A DNA stretch of 64,000 nucleotides from Marixanthomonas ophiurae (GTDB taxonomy: Bacteria > Bacteroidota > Bacteroidia > Flavobacteriales > Flavobacteriaceae), in the NCBI RefSeq assembly GCF_003413745.1, contig NZ_QVID01000001.1, positions 1,922,001 through 1,986,000 of the forward strand, in the 5' to 3' direction. The notes under the pieces are model-generated. The model saw only the letters and a program-made list of their open reading frames with translations, did no database searches and was not told the DNA's origin. The first letter of the stretch is position 1, and each line of letters begins with the position of its first letter. Of this stretch, positions 7,537 through 15,842 are shown one piece after another. Position numbers and translations under genes: made by a program.

Positions 7537-8025
7537 TTACTCAATAATGGTTATTCCTCCAATCATTTCTAGATTGGTTGGTTTTTCAAACCAGCTTTCC
7601 ATAAAATCAAAATTTTCTCTGCTTACTTCAAATTCGAAAGTTGATCCTTTTTCTTTATTTCTTTTCATCACTCTATTTAGTCGAGTGGTTTTTGGAATAT
7701 CTAGAAAATGTGTTGTCAATTCATAGCCGTTCAAATCTGCAAATTTTCTGAATTTTTCACGGTGCTCAAATTTAGAAAATCCTAAATCCAGAATAGAATC
7801 GGTTTTTGAGTTTTCCAACTGCTCAACTAAAGTCAGAATCACTTCTTCAGCTCTATCAATTCTTTCGAGAAACCATTCCAACCCGTCATCGGGTTTTTTG
7901 TCAGCGAGAAATAAAGTGTTATTCCAAGTATCAATTGAAAAAATAATTCCGTTTGTCTTTCTTTTCAATTGAGTTGCGTAGGTTGTTTTTCCAGAACCTG
8001 TATTTCCAAGTATAAGGTGAATCAT
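7537..8025 (-). CDS. P-loop ATPase / kinase-like protein
   Basis: From ATG at 8025 the protein is 162 residues and opens MIHLILGNTGSGKTTYA, a classic Walker A at its N-terminus. Further on are FSIDTWNN, DSILDLGFSKFEHREKF and THFLDIPKTTRLNRVMKRN, a layout like zeta-toxin, chloramphenicol-phosphotransferase or gluconate-kinase-type small-molecule kinases (AAA_33). An upstream in-frame TTG at 8070 would add 15 residues, but the ATG places the P-loop where the family has it. Substrate unknown. No antitoxin-like partner gene is adjacent, so a toxin role is not supported. Confidence 0.7.
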   Translation of the reverse strand: MIHLILGNTGSGKTTYATQLKRKTNGIIFSIDTWNNTLFLADKKPDDGLEWFLERIDRAEEVILTLVEQLENSKTDSILDLGFSKFEHREKFRKFADLNGYELTTHFLDIPKTTRLNRVMKRNKEKGSTFEFEVSRENFDFMESWFEKPTNLEMIGGITIIE

Positions 8026-8091
8026 TTTTGCTTGGTTCAAATTAGGGTAACGAATATAAATATTTAACAATTACTCTCATCTGGAAAACAT

Positions 8092-8122
8092 AAAAACCTT
8101 ATCCAAAGCGGATAAGGTTTTT
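8092..8122. terminator. Intrinsic terminator of the sigma/anti-sigma operon
   Basis: AAAAACCTTATCC at 8092-8104 pairs perfectly with GGATAAGGTTTTT at 8110-8122, with a five-base loop. It lies just downstream of the anti-sigma gene on the minus strand. Confidence 0.85.
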
Positions 8123-8149
8123 AATGGTTTTAATAAATAGTTTTCTTGT

Positions 8150-8947
8150 TTAAAGTGTTACCTCACCTAATGTATACAATTGATCCATTGTAGGGGTTTC
8201 ACTTCCGCCTTCAGGCTCTAAGGTAATACCAAAGGCTTCGGTTGCGGCTACTTGTCCCATATCAATCCTGAAAAGTAAAGTTTCAGACTCAGAATAGGTA
8301 TCAAGCAAGCCAACACTTGTTGGGGTCAAGGGTTGCATGGTTAAAGACCATACTTGATATACTTTACCACGTGGCGGTTCTGGTAAGCCTGAGGCATCTA
8401 TATATGCAATTTTATCTTTTTTGTTTACATATACCTTGGCGTAGGCCTGTGGTGCCACTGCTTGATTACCCGGTAAGGTGTAGCTATTATATTCTTTAGA
8501 TCTTACAATGTCTAATACATCGTTGGCCTCTGCTAATTGGCTTTCAGCCTTTTCAGCGTTTTCTTCTAAAACTATATTTTGAGTGGTAGTGTACTGAACT
8601 CGGTCTTGAAGATCATTTTTCTCTTTAAGCATCCAAAAAATACCTGCAAGTGCCAATATGGTAGCAGCCCAACCAGTAATTGCTCCCCAATTGGTTGAAG
8701 GTTTTCTATCTGAAAGTGATCTAACTTTTCTAATATTATCAAGTATTTGTGACCAAATAAGGGCAGAGAGCGGTGGTGAAACAGCTTCAGCCAATGTAAT
8801 CACGCTATCCTCTATTAATTCTACTTGCTCTTTTACTTCAGGGTGTGTTTCAATGGCATCCTCCACTTCACTGGATTCTTCAACAGAAAGTGATCCAGCG
8901 ACATACAGTTCTAAATTACCTGATTCTATAAGTTCTTGTGCGTTCAT
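8150..8947 (-). CDS. Anti-sigma factor, RskA family
   Basis: The 265-residue protein has an N-terminal cytoplasmic part (MNAQELIESGNLELYVAGSLS, residues 1-85), one transmembrane helix at about 88-106, a short coiled coil to about 145, and an RskA C-terminal domain in the periplasm (KVYVNKKDKIAYIDASGLPEPPRGKVYQVWSL onwards). RskA-type proteins hold their ECF sigma factor inactive at the membrane. The ATG follows the sigma stop codon after one base, so the pair is surely translated together. The N-terminal zinc-binding HxxxCxxC motif of ZAS anti-sigmas is absent. Confidence 0.88.
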   Translation of the reverse strand: MNAQELIESGNLELYVAGSLSVEESSEVEDAIETHPEVKEQVELIEDSVITLAEAVSPPLSALIWSQILDNIRKVRSLSDRKPSTNWGAITGWAATILALAGIFWMLKEKNDLQDRVQYTTTQNIVLEENAEKAESQLAEANDVLDIVRSKEYNSYTLPGNQAVAPQAYAKVYVNKKDKIAYIDASGLPEPPRGKVYQVWSLTMQPLTPTSVGLLDTYSESETLLFRIDMGQVAATEAFGITLEPEGGSETPTMDQLYTLGEVTL

Positions 8948-8948
8948 A

Positions 8949-9482
8949 TTATCCTAATACAATTGTTTTTAAATCCTGCATACATTTTCTGTTGCGGGTT
9001 TTTAAAGTTCCTAACGGAATATCTATTTCTTTCGCTGCGTCCTTTTGAGTGTATCCTTTAAAGATTAAAAAATCTATTATTTTGATACAAGCAGGTTTCA
9101 ATGCGTCCAAGTATTTCTTGATCCCTATAGCATTTGTTTTTTTGTTTAGGTTATCAGACGTAGCTAATATATCTACGAAATTAGTGGTGCTTAGGTTTTT
9201 CTTTGAGTTTTTATATGCCTTAGAACGAGTTTTATCTATTGCTGTATTCCTTGCAATATTGAGTATCCACGTAAAAAACCGACCTTTTTTAATGTTGTAC
9301 GATTTTGAGTTGTCCCAAATCTTGATAAATACATCTTGCATAACTTCTTCTGCATCTCCTTCATCAAGTACAATACTATAAATGATACCGAATAAAGCTT
9401 CGGAGTACATAGTATAAAGTTTAGAAAAGGCTTTTTCATTTCCATCTTGCATGGAAATAATTAGTTCGTCTGGTTGTTTCAT
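8949..9482 (-). CDS. ECF RNA polymerase sigma factor
   Basis: The 177-residue protein contains sigma region 2 (LYTMYSEALFGIIYSIVLDEGDAEEVMQDVFIKIW, residues 20-55, with the FFTWILNIARNTAIDKTRS core-binding and -10 region) and region 4.2 (YTQKDAAKEIDIPLGTLKTRNRKCMQDL) near the C-terminus, joined by a linker. It resembles SigK-type ECF factors paired with RskA. Its regulon is not visible. It is transcribed divergently from the M36 protease gene with a 283-base gap. ECF genes are commonly autoregulated, but I could not identify the promoter. Confidence 0.9.
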   Translation of the reverse strand: MKQPDELIISMQDGNEKAFSKLYTMYSEALFGIIYSIVLDEGDAEEVMQDVFIKIWDNSKSYNIKKGRFFTWILNIARNTAIDKTRSKAYKNSKKNLSTTNFVDILATSDNLNKKTNAIGIKKYLDALKPACIKIIDFLIFKGYTQKDAAKEIDIPLGTLKTRNRKCMQDLKTIVLG

Positions 9483-9595
9483 TGTTTAGTTTTGTGTCTA
9501 TGCTAAAATAAAGAAATATTTTTGATATTTTAATTATTTAAGTGGATTTTGGACTTGTGTCAACAATATAATGTATTTAAATGAAGCAATAACTT

Positions 9596-9624
9596 TATTG
9601 AATTATTTATTCAATATTTTTTTT
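9596..9624 (+). other. AT-rich hairpin followed by T8 in the sigma/M36 intergenic region
   Basis: TATTGAAT at 9596-9603 pairs with ATTCAATA at 9609-9616 and runs into T8. It looks like a weak plus-strand terminator, but no gene feeds it; only one G-C pair is present, so folding is weak. The rest of the 283-base gap shows only the M36 promoter-like site. Confidence 0.3.
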
Positions 9625-9701
9625 AAAAGAATGAAAAAACTTCATGTAAAACCATTAAGCGTTGAAAAAGTGTTAAATTTTAAGAGGTTAAAGTAAATTA
9701 T

Positions 9702-9731
9702 TTGAATAAAAACTAAATATTGTTAGTTTTA
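9702..9731 (+). promoter_or_regulatory. Probable promoter of the M36 metallopeptidase gene
   Basis: TTG at 9702-9704, a 19-base spacer, then TAGTTTTA at 9724-9731, one mismatch from TAnnTTTG. It leaves a leader of roughly 30 bases before the ATG. Confidence 0.55.
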
Positions 9732-9765
9732 CGGAAATTAACTATTACTTAAACTAAACGAGTCT

Positions 9766-12700
9766 ATGAAAAATTTTACACGGAGTTTAATTTTGGTATT
9801 CTGTTGTGGGTTTTTAACCCAAATGAATGCTCAAGATTTTACTCAAAACCTACAAGCTGAATTTCAGCAAAAGCTAGAAAATAGGGAGCTTTCAAAAGAG
9901 GATATTCAATGGAAAGTAACGAGTCAACATACTAGTAGAACTAGTGGAGTTGAGCATATTTACTTTATTCAAACTAGTAATGCCATTCAGGTAAATGGCA
10001 CACAATCTAGTATACATATTTTACCAAGTGGAAAAACGTTATCTTCTAATATTAGTTTCTTCAATAAAGTTTCAGAAAAAACAAATGGAATAAAGTCTCC
10101 AGCAATTTCTGCAACCAATGCTGTTCAATCTGCTGCCAGTAAACTAGGCTATAGCTTAGATGGTTCGTTAAGAGAGGTTGAGAAAAAAAATAATGCAAGC
10201 CAAAAAACAATTTTAAGCGATGGGGGTATTTCTCTTAGTAATATTCCTGCCAAGCTTACTTATCAACTAACTGAAAACAATGAATTAGTTTTAGCCTGGG
10301 ATATTTCCATTGAAGAAAAAACTCGGCAAGATTGGTGGAGTATTCGGGTAGATGCTACAAGTGGAGCCATTATTGATAAAAATAACTGGATGCTTAATTG
10401 TACTGCGGACCACGAACACAATCACGATAAAGAGGTGTTAGACTATAATAAAAACCTATATGATATCCCAAACTATGAAGAGTTAATGGGAGAAGCAGAA
10501 GTTGGATGTACTGAATGTTATGAGGTTTTTGAAATTCCTTTAGAAAGTCCTTATTACGGAAACAGATCGATAACCAGTAATACTGCAGATGCCACAGCAT
10601 CGCCTTTTGGATGGCATGACACCGATGGTACAGCTGGAGCAGAGTTTACAACAACAAGAGGGAATAATGTCGATGCTTACGAAGCAGGAGATAACTCTGG
10701 ATATAGACCTGACGGAGGAGCCTCTTTAGAGTTTACAGGGTACGATTTTGATCAAGTTTGGTCTTTTTCAAATCAATATGAGGATGCCGCTATCACTCAT
10801 CTTTTTTATATTAATAATATTTTGCACGATGTTATGTATCAATATGGTTTTGATGAAGCGAGTGGAAATTTTCAAGAAAATAATTATGGGAATAGTGGTT
10901 CAGGAAGTGATTCAGTTAATGCAAATGCCCAGATAGAACAATGGTGTAACGCTACTTTTGGAACACCTCCAGATGGAAGTAACCCATCCATGAATATGTA
11001 TATATGTAATGACAAGGATGGTTGCTTTGACACCCTAGTGGTAGCACACGAGTTTTCACACGGTACATCAAATAGATTGACTGGAGGTGGTAATAATACC
11101 GAATGTTTGAATAACGCTGAGCAGATGGGTGAAGGTTGGAGTGATTTTTATGGAACAATGTTAAGTATGACAGCTACTGATACAGGAGCAGATCCTAGAG
11201 CTGTTGGAACCTATTTATTTGGGGAAGGTCAAAATGGAGACGGAATACGAACGTATCCATATAGTACCGATATGGCTGTAAATCCAGATACATATAATGC
11301 AATTCAAGGAAGTTCAAGCGTACATAGAATCGGTTCTGTTTGGGCAGAAATGATATGGGAAATGGCGTGGACTTTAATTGATGAGCACGGTTTTGATGAT
11401 GATTTCTATAATTTTACAGGAGATATTAATCAAGATGCCGGTAACATTATGGCAATAGCCCTTGTTACGGAAGGAATGAAACTACAGCCTTGTAGCCCGG
11501 GATTTGTAGATGGTAGAGATGCAATTATAGCAGCTGACCAAGCAATATATGGAGGTGCTAACGAATGTTTAATTTGGGAAGCCTTTGCAAAAAGAGGTTT
11601 AGGTTTTAGTGCAAGCCAAGGATCTTCAAGTAGTGTAAATGATGGAACAGAAGCTTTTGACCTGCCACCATCGGAAGCAAGTTTTGAAGCTCCTGCCGAT
11701 GTTTGTGCAAGTTCAGAAGAATTAACCGATTTAGGAGGTGGAAGTCCTGCTGGTGGTACTTATAGTGGTCCTGGTGTTACTGATGGTGGTAATGGTGTTT
11801 CTTATTCTTTTGATCCTGCAGCAGCAGGTGTGGGAGTGCATACTATTTCATATGAAGTACCAGAAGGCCAATGTACAACAGCTTCTACCGATACCGATAC
11901 CATTGAAGTATTGGCAATACCAGATGGGCCTACAACCCAAGGCGTATCAGATTTCTGCGTAGATGATGAAGTTACTGTTACAGCTACACCAAGCGATCCT
12001 AATAACGTAATAGGTTGGTATGATGCTGAGTTTGGCGGAAACTTATTGTCTGAAGGAGAATCTTATACGTTTACACCTATAGGTTCCACAACGGTATATG
12101 CTCAAGAAAACCCGGATGGGCCACTTTCAAAACTGGTAATTTCTGAAATTACATTGGAAACTCCAGATAGATTCGAAATTCAAAATGTAGGAGCAGCACA
12201 GGACTATTCAGGATATACCGTCGCGGTGAGCGAAGATCCTTATAATGATATAAATGCCATGAATTCCGATACTCAAACTTTAGGTCAAATGAGCGGAAAC
12301 TCAGTAGTTCAGTATAGTGATGATGGAGGGGCTAATGATTGGGGTAGTAACCTTTTCTGGGATAACGATGGTACCGGATGGATCATTATTATAGATGCAG
12401 ACGGAAATGTAGTTGATTCAGTTTTCTGGAACTTTACAGCTTCGCAAATTTCTGGTCTTAATGTGAATATTAATGGATTCAACATTACAACTGCCGATTT
12501 AGATTGGGTTGGAACCGGTGCTTCATTAGTAACCGAATGTAGTGGATCTTTCAGAAGAAACGGTGATACAGATGCTGCTGCTGATTGGAATGCAAGCTGT
12601 GGATCTTCAGATTATGGGGTGCCTAATGATGATATTGGCGTTACCGCTTTTGAAGGTTGTCTTGCTGAACGTACCGCAACTGAGGTTAATGCTGATGATG

Positions 12701-13206
12701 TAGCACCTGAAATTACATGTCCAGATGATGTAATGGAGATGGTAAATGAAGGAGAGTTATTTACATTACCAGATTATAGTGGAGATACTACGGCAACAGA
12801 TAATTGCGACACACCCGCTTTAACACAGGACCCAGCCCCGGGAACTGAAATAGGAGAAGGAGTAACGGTAGTGACCATGACCGCCTCAGACGGCGAAAAT
12901 GAAACTACATGTACGTTTAATGTAACCGTTGGAGTTATTTTGGGTGTAGGTGATGCAGAATTTTACAATAATGTTGCATTGTATCCCAACCCTACAAATG
13001 GACAGGTAACTCTTTCTAACCATAGTAATAAGGAGCTAACAGCTGCTGTTATTACAGATGTTAATGGTAGGATAATAAAAACTATTGACCTTGAAAATTC
13101 AAGTGTTGAAACGGTTATTTCAATGGAGCAATTTGCATCAGGTATGTACTTTATAAAAATTGAAGCTACCGATGCCAGTATTATAAAACGAATTGTGAAA
13201 CAATAA
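9766..13206 (+). CDS. Secreted M36 (fungalysin) metallopeptidase with Ig-like, HYR and T9SS sorting domains
   Basis: The 1146-residue protein has a Sec signal peptide (residues 1-22, ending MNAQ) and a propeptide to about 215. The M36 catalytic domain carries HEFSH at 428-432 and the third zinc ligand in EGWSDF near Glu456. Behind it come a PKD/Ig-like region rich in disulphide-type Cys, a lamin-tail-like segment (LVISEITLETPDRFEIQNVG), a HYR domain (DDVAPEITCPDDV...) and a C-terminal type A sorting domain (ALYPNPTNGQVTL to the end) for export by T9SS. It digests extracellular protein. A perfect terminator follows at 13232-13268. The enzyme is probably processed at both ends to its mature form. 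Confidence 0.92.
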   Translation: MKNFTRSLILVFCCGFLTQMNAQDFTQNLQAEFQQKLENRELSKEDIQWKVTSQHTSRTSGVEHIYFIQTSNAIQVNGTQSSIHILPSGKTLSSNISFFNKVSEKTNGIKSPAISATNAVQSAASKLGYSLDGSLREVEKKNNASQKTILSDGGISLSNIPAKLTYQLTENNELVLAWDISIEEKTRQDWWSIRVDATSGAIIDKNNWMLNCTADHEHNHDKEVLDYNKNLYDIPNYEELMGEAEVGCTECYEVFEIPLESPYYGNRSITSNTADATASPFGWHDTDGTAGAEFTTTRGNNVDAYEAGDNSGYRPDGGASLEFTGYDFDQVWSFSNQYEDAAITHLFYINNILHDVMYQYGFDEASGNFQENNYGNSGSGSDSVNANAQIEQWCNATFGTPPDGSNPSMNMYICNDKDGCFDTLVVAHEFSHGTSNRLTGGGNNTECLNNAEQMGEGWSDFYGTMLSMTATDTGADPRAVGTYLFGEGQNGDGIRTYPYSTDMAVNPDTYNAIQGSSSVHRIGSVWAEMIWEMAWTLIDEHGFDDDFYNFTGDINQDAGNIMAIALVTEGMKLQPCSPGFVDGRDAIIAADQAIYGGANECLIWEAFAKRGLGFSASQGSSSSVNDGTEAFDLPPSEASFEAPADVCASSEELTDLGGGSPAGGTYSGPGVTDGGNGVSYSFDPAAAGVGVHTISYEVPEGQCTTASTDTDTIEVLAIPDGPTTQGVSDFCVDDEVTVTATPSDPNNVIGWYDAEFGGNLLSEGESYTFTPIGSTTVYAQENPDGPLSKLVISEITLETPDRFEIQNVGAAQDYSGYTVAVSEDPYNDINAMNSDTQTLGQMSGNSVVQYSDDGGANDWGSNLFWDNDGTGWIIIIDADGNVVDSVFWNFTASQISGLNVNINGFNITTADLDWVGTGASLVTECSGSFRRNGDTDAAADWNASCGSSDYGVPNDDIGVTAFEGCLAERTATEVNADDVAPEITCPDDVMEMVNEGELFTLPDYSGDTTATDNCDTPALTQDPAPGTEIGEGVTVVTMTASDGENETTCTFNVTVGVILGVGDAEFYNNVALYPNPTNGQVTLSNHSNKELTAAVITDVNGRIIKTIDLENSSVETVISMEQFASGMYFIKIEATDASIIKRIVKQ

Positions 13207-13231
13207 GTATATTACAAAGCTGTAATTAAGC

Positions 13232-13268
13232 AAGCCCCGTATGGAATTTACCATACGGGGCTTTTTTT
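13232..13268 (+). terminator. Strong intrinsic terminator after the M36 gene
   Basis: AAGCCCCGTATGG at 13232-13244 and its perfect complement at 13251-13263, six-base loop, then a T7 run. Confidence 0.92.
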
Positions 13269-13368
13269 GGCATTATATTTGGATTGTTTAGTGTAGCTGG
13301 TATTTATGAAACATAAAGTAAACGCATAATATGTGATGTGTCCCTAAAAAGAAACATATTACAGCATA

Positions 13369-13405
13369 AAAAAAGTCCCTTCAAAACTATTGAAAGGACT
13401 TTTTT
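13369..13405. terminator. Intrinsic terminator of the SOD gene
   Basis: AAAAAAGTCCCTTCAA at 13369-13384 pairs with TTGAAAGGACTTTTTT at 13390-13405 with one mismatch. It follows the minus-strand SOD gene; the flanking A and T tracts make it bidirectional. Confidence 0.8.
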
Positions 13406-13425
13406 ATAGGTGTAAAGTGTATTTA

Positions 13426-14019
13426 TTACTCAATAATTCCACCACAGCTCACACGAGCTCCAGCTGCACCTGAAGGTTGAGACGTAAAATCGTCGGCACC
13501 TTGGTGTACAATAATTCCTTTTCCTAAAATATTTTTCTTAGAATCATCACAGCCTATGCACCACTCATCGGTTTGCATTGCAATAGAACCGTCGCCGTTT
13601 TCATTGGCTTCAAAGTTACCAATATCACCTTTATGATATCCTTCTGCATCACCCCATTTTCCGTGTTGTTCAAAAGTAGGGTTCCAATGTCCTCCAGCAG
13701 ATTTACCATCGGGAGCGGAGCAATCACCTTTCTCATGAATATGAATTGCGTGCATACCTGGTTCTAAACCAGTTAATTTTGCTTCCATCTTTACAACGCC
13801 GTCTTTTTCGGTAAATGAGACGGTACCAGTAGCACTGCTTTCACTTTTAGACTCTAATTGAATGGTGACGGTCTTTTCCTTCATCATCTCTTTCTTTTCT
13901 TTCATCATCTCGTCCTTTTCCATCTTATCCATTTCTTTCTCATCCTTTTTCTTGCCGTCGTTACAGCTTGTAAAAGCCATAAAGGCAAGGGCTGAAAATA
14001 ATATACTTACTTTTTTCAT
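13426..14019 (-). CDS. sodC: Cu/Zn superoxide dismutase lipoprotein
   Basis: The 197-residue lipoprotein (FTSC, about Cys19) has a Met/Lys/Glu-rich charged linker of about 30 residues and then a Cu/Zn SOD domain. Visible metal-site motifs are MHAIHIHEKGDCSAPD (copper ligands), GGHWNPTFEQHG, GDIGNF (with the zinc-site Asp region) and GKGIIVHQGADDFTSQPSG AAGARVSCGGI at the C-terminus, which supplies the last His, the active-site Arg and the disulphide Cys. It removes superoxide in the periplasm or at the surface. The linker with several MM pairs is unlike the family and nearly matches the fasciclin lipoprotein's linker at 26089. Confidence 0.93.
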   Translation of the reverse strand: MKKVSILFSALAFMAFTSCNDGKKKDEKEMDKMEKDEMMKEKKEMMKEKTVTIQLESKSESSATGTVSFTEKDGVVKMEAKLTGLEPGMHAIHIHEKGDCSAPDGKSAGGHWNPTFEQHGKWGDAEGYHKGDIGNFEANENGDGSIAMQTDEWCIGCDDSKKNILGKGIIVHQGADDFTSQPSGAAGARVSCGGIIE

Positions 14020-14133
14020 GGGTTATAATTTTTATGTTTTTGGTTTCAGTTAGAATAAAGGTACGGGGAAAGACAACCATAACCAACATTTTAAAAAAAT
14101 CTTAGCATTTGGGTTTCTGCATTAAAAGAAGTC

Positions 14134-14628
14134 TTAATAATGTTTTTTAACCAACTCTCGTTGATCTATAATGCCCATTTTTATGTTTTCTGAAATAAGC
14201 AATGCCTTGTTAATTCGGGTTTGTGGCATTTTAAAACGTTTTACATAATAAATTAGGGAGCGTTTTTTTCCATCGGAAAAATTTTCGAAGGTCTCTGAAG
14301 CTTCTGGATCGCTTTCAAATACCGCCTCCATTTCTTTCGGCATAACGACACCATATTTAGTAGTGTCTTCATACAATTGCATTTGAAAATAATCGGAAGG
14401 GAAAATGCCTAATTCTTTCTGATATCTTTTTCCAAAAGTTATTACATAGCGACCCAATCGTTTCCGTAAGGCAGCATGAAATTCAATTTCATTACTTTCA
14501 AAAAAAGCCTTGACCTTTACGCGAGTGTTTTTTTCTTTTAGAAAGGGCGAAACTATTTCTTCAGGAAGATAAATAGCGTGAGTGTCTTCCACTGTTACTT
14601 CAAACCGCTTAGAACTTTTTAAACTCAT
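14134..14628 (-). CDS. YdeI/DUF1905-type protein
   Basis: The 164-residue cytoplasmic protein starts with a DUF1905-like beta-barrel (residues about 5-90: VTVEDTHAIYLPEEIV ... ALRKRLGRYVITFGKRYQKELGI) and ends with the YdeI/OmpD-associated helical tail (KKRSLIYYVKRFKMPQTRINKALLISENI). The biochemical role of these proteins is unknown. Its ATG follows the stop codon of the hydrolase-OsmC gene by two bases, so it is third in an apparent operon of three (DUF2490, hydrolase-OsmC, YdeI-like). Confidence 0.75.
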   Translation of the reverse strand: MSLKSSKRFEVTVEDTHAIYLPEEIVSPFLKEKNTRVKVKAFFESNEIEFHAALRKRLGRYVITFGKRYQKELGIFPSDYFQMQLYEDTTKYGVVMPKEMEAVFESDPEASETFENFSDGKKRSLIYYVKRFKMPQTRINKALLISENIKMGIIDQRELVKKHY

Positions 14629-14630
14629 CG

Positions 14631-15842
14631 TTATTTTAAAGTGGTAATTATTTGTGTTTCGCTGTGCAGGGTTTTATGTACTGGACATTTATCGGCTATT
14701 TGCAGCAGGCGTTTTGTTTGTTTTTCATCCAACTCACCTTCAAACTTGATTTCACGGGTAAACGTATCAATTTTGGCGCTATCTTTTTCACAGTCCTCAC
14801 AATCCACAGCGTGTTGTTTATCATAATTGGTATGCACTTCTACATTTTGCACATCCCACTTTTTACGTTTGGCGTACATTTGTATGGTCATAGCCGTACA
14901 AGCAGAAAGCCCAGCTGAAACCAACTCGTAAGGGGAAGGGCCAAAGTTATTACCGCCAAAACTTTCCGGTTCATCGGCAAAACTATAATGATCTCCAATT
15001 TTCATTCGGGTGGTAAATCCTTCATCATTATCTAAACTAGCCACTACATCGTGTTTTGACTTAATTTTTTCTTCTGAAGGAACTTGTACATACCGCGAAA
15101 CCCATCCGGCGATTACACTTCCCACATATTCAGAATCTTCTTTTTTAGTTAATAAATGATCGGCACCATCTAATGAAATGAAACTTTTTGGGTGATGTGC
15201 AGCCTTATAAATTTCTTCGGCATTATTAATACCAACCAATTCATCTTGAGGCGAGTGCAGTACCAACAATGCTTTACGCATTTTTTTAGCAGTTTCTGGT
15301 AACGACTTGGTTTCAAGATCGTCTAAAAACTGCTTTTTAATGGTAAAGGTACGTCCGCTTAACTCAACCTCGGCTACGCCTTCTTTTTCAATCGTTTCCA
15401 CATTGCTTTTCAACAGGTGTTTTACATGAACGGGATTGCTAGGTGCCGCAATAGTAGCTACTGCTTGTACGGAATCCAGCTCCGCTGCTGCAAAAATAAC
15501 GGCCGCACCGCCTAAAGAATGCCCTACAAGTAGGGAAGGAGCTTGATAGTTTTCTGAAAGATAGTCAGTTGCAGCAACTAAATCTTGCACATTACCTGAA
15601 AAGTTGGTGTCCTCAAAATCACCTTCGCTTTCCCCTAAACCAGTAAAATCGAATCGGAGTACACCAAAACCTTTGGCAGTAAGTGACCGACTAATATTCC
15701 GAACGGCAGATAAATTTTTAGTACACGTAAAACAATGGGCAAAAAGCGCAAAATTATGCGGGTGCTGATTTGCGGGAAGTTCTAAGCGGCCTACTAATTC
15801 TTGGCCTTCTTTATTCTGAAAAGTTACTTTTTCTACATTCAT
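14631..15842 (-). CDS. Alpha/beta hydrolase fused to an OsmC-family peroxiredoxin domain
   Basis: The 403-residue protein joins an alpha/beta hydrolase (residues about 1-255) to an OsmC domain (about 270-403). The nucleophile is Ser109 in VGHSLGG; a HSPQDELVG aspartate and DGADHLL histidine complete a plausible triad. The OsmC half has LSACTAMTIQMYAKRKKW and DKCPVHKTL, the two catalytic Cys regions that reduce organic hydroperoxides. This fusion is a known bacterial architecture. The ATG overlaps the TGA of the upstream DUF2490 gene (ATGA), which indicates translational coupling. Substrates may be oxidised lipid esters, but this is inference. Confidence 0.9.
   Translation of the reverse strand: MNVEKVTFQNKEGQELVGRLELPANQHPHNFALFAHCFTCTKNLSAVRNISRSLTAKGFGVLRFDFTGLGESEGDFEDTNFSGNVQDLVAATDYLSENYQAPSLLVGHSLGGAAVIFAAAELDSVQAVATIAAPSNPVHVKHLLKSNVETIEKEGVAEVELSGRTFTIKKQFLDDLETKSLPETAKKMRKALLVLHSPQDELVGINNAEEIYKAAHHPKSFISLDGADHLLTKKEDSEYVGSVIAGWVSRYVQVPSEEKIKSKHDVVASLDNDEGFTTRMKIGDHYSFADEPESFGGNNFGPSPYELVSAGLSACTAMTIQMYAKRKKWDVQNVEVHTNYDKQHAVDCEDCEKDSAKIDTFTREIKFEGELDEKQTKRLLQIADKCPVHKTLHSETQIITTLK

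Noticed and set aside
7537-8025. Zeta-toxin-type kinase as part of a toxin-antitoxin pair
   Set aside because: No small antitoxin gene is next to it, and the P-loop kinase family includes many metabolic enzymes.
9571-9696. A 41-codon plus-strand ORF in the sigma/M36 gap, containing MKKLHVKPLSVEK, resembling a short peptide leader
   Set aside because: No ribosome-binding or promoter evidence at the right place, no double-Gly or Cys-rich core, and the reading frame runs through a terminator-like hairpin; probably chance.
13274-13281. TATATTTG promoter-like site pointing into the gap before the SOD terminator, a possible small-RNA gene
   Set aside because: No TTG at the right spacing, and the pattern occurs by chance in AT-rich DNA; nothing else suggests a transcript.
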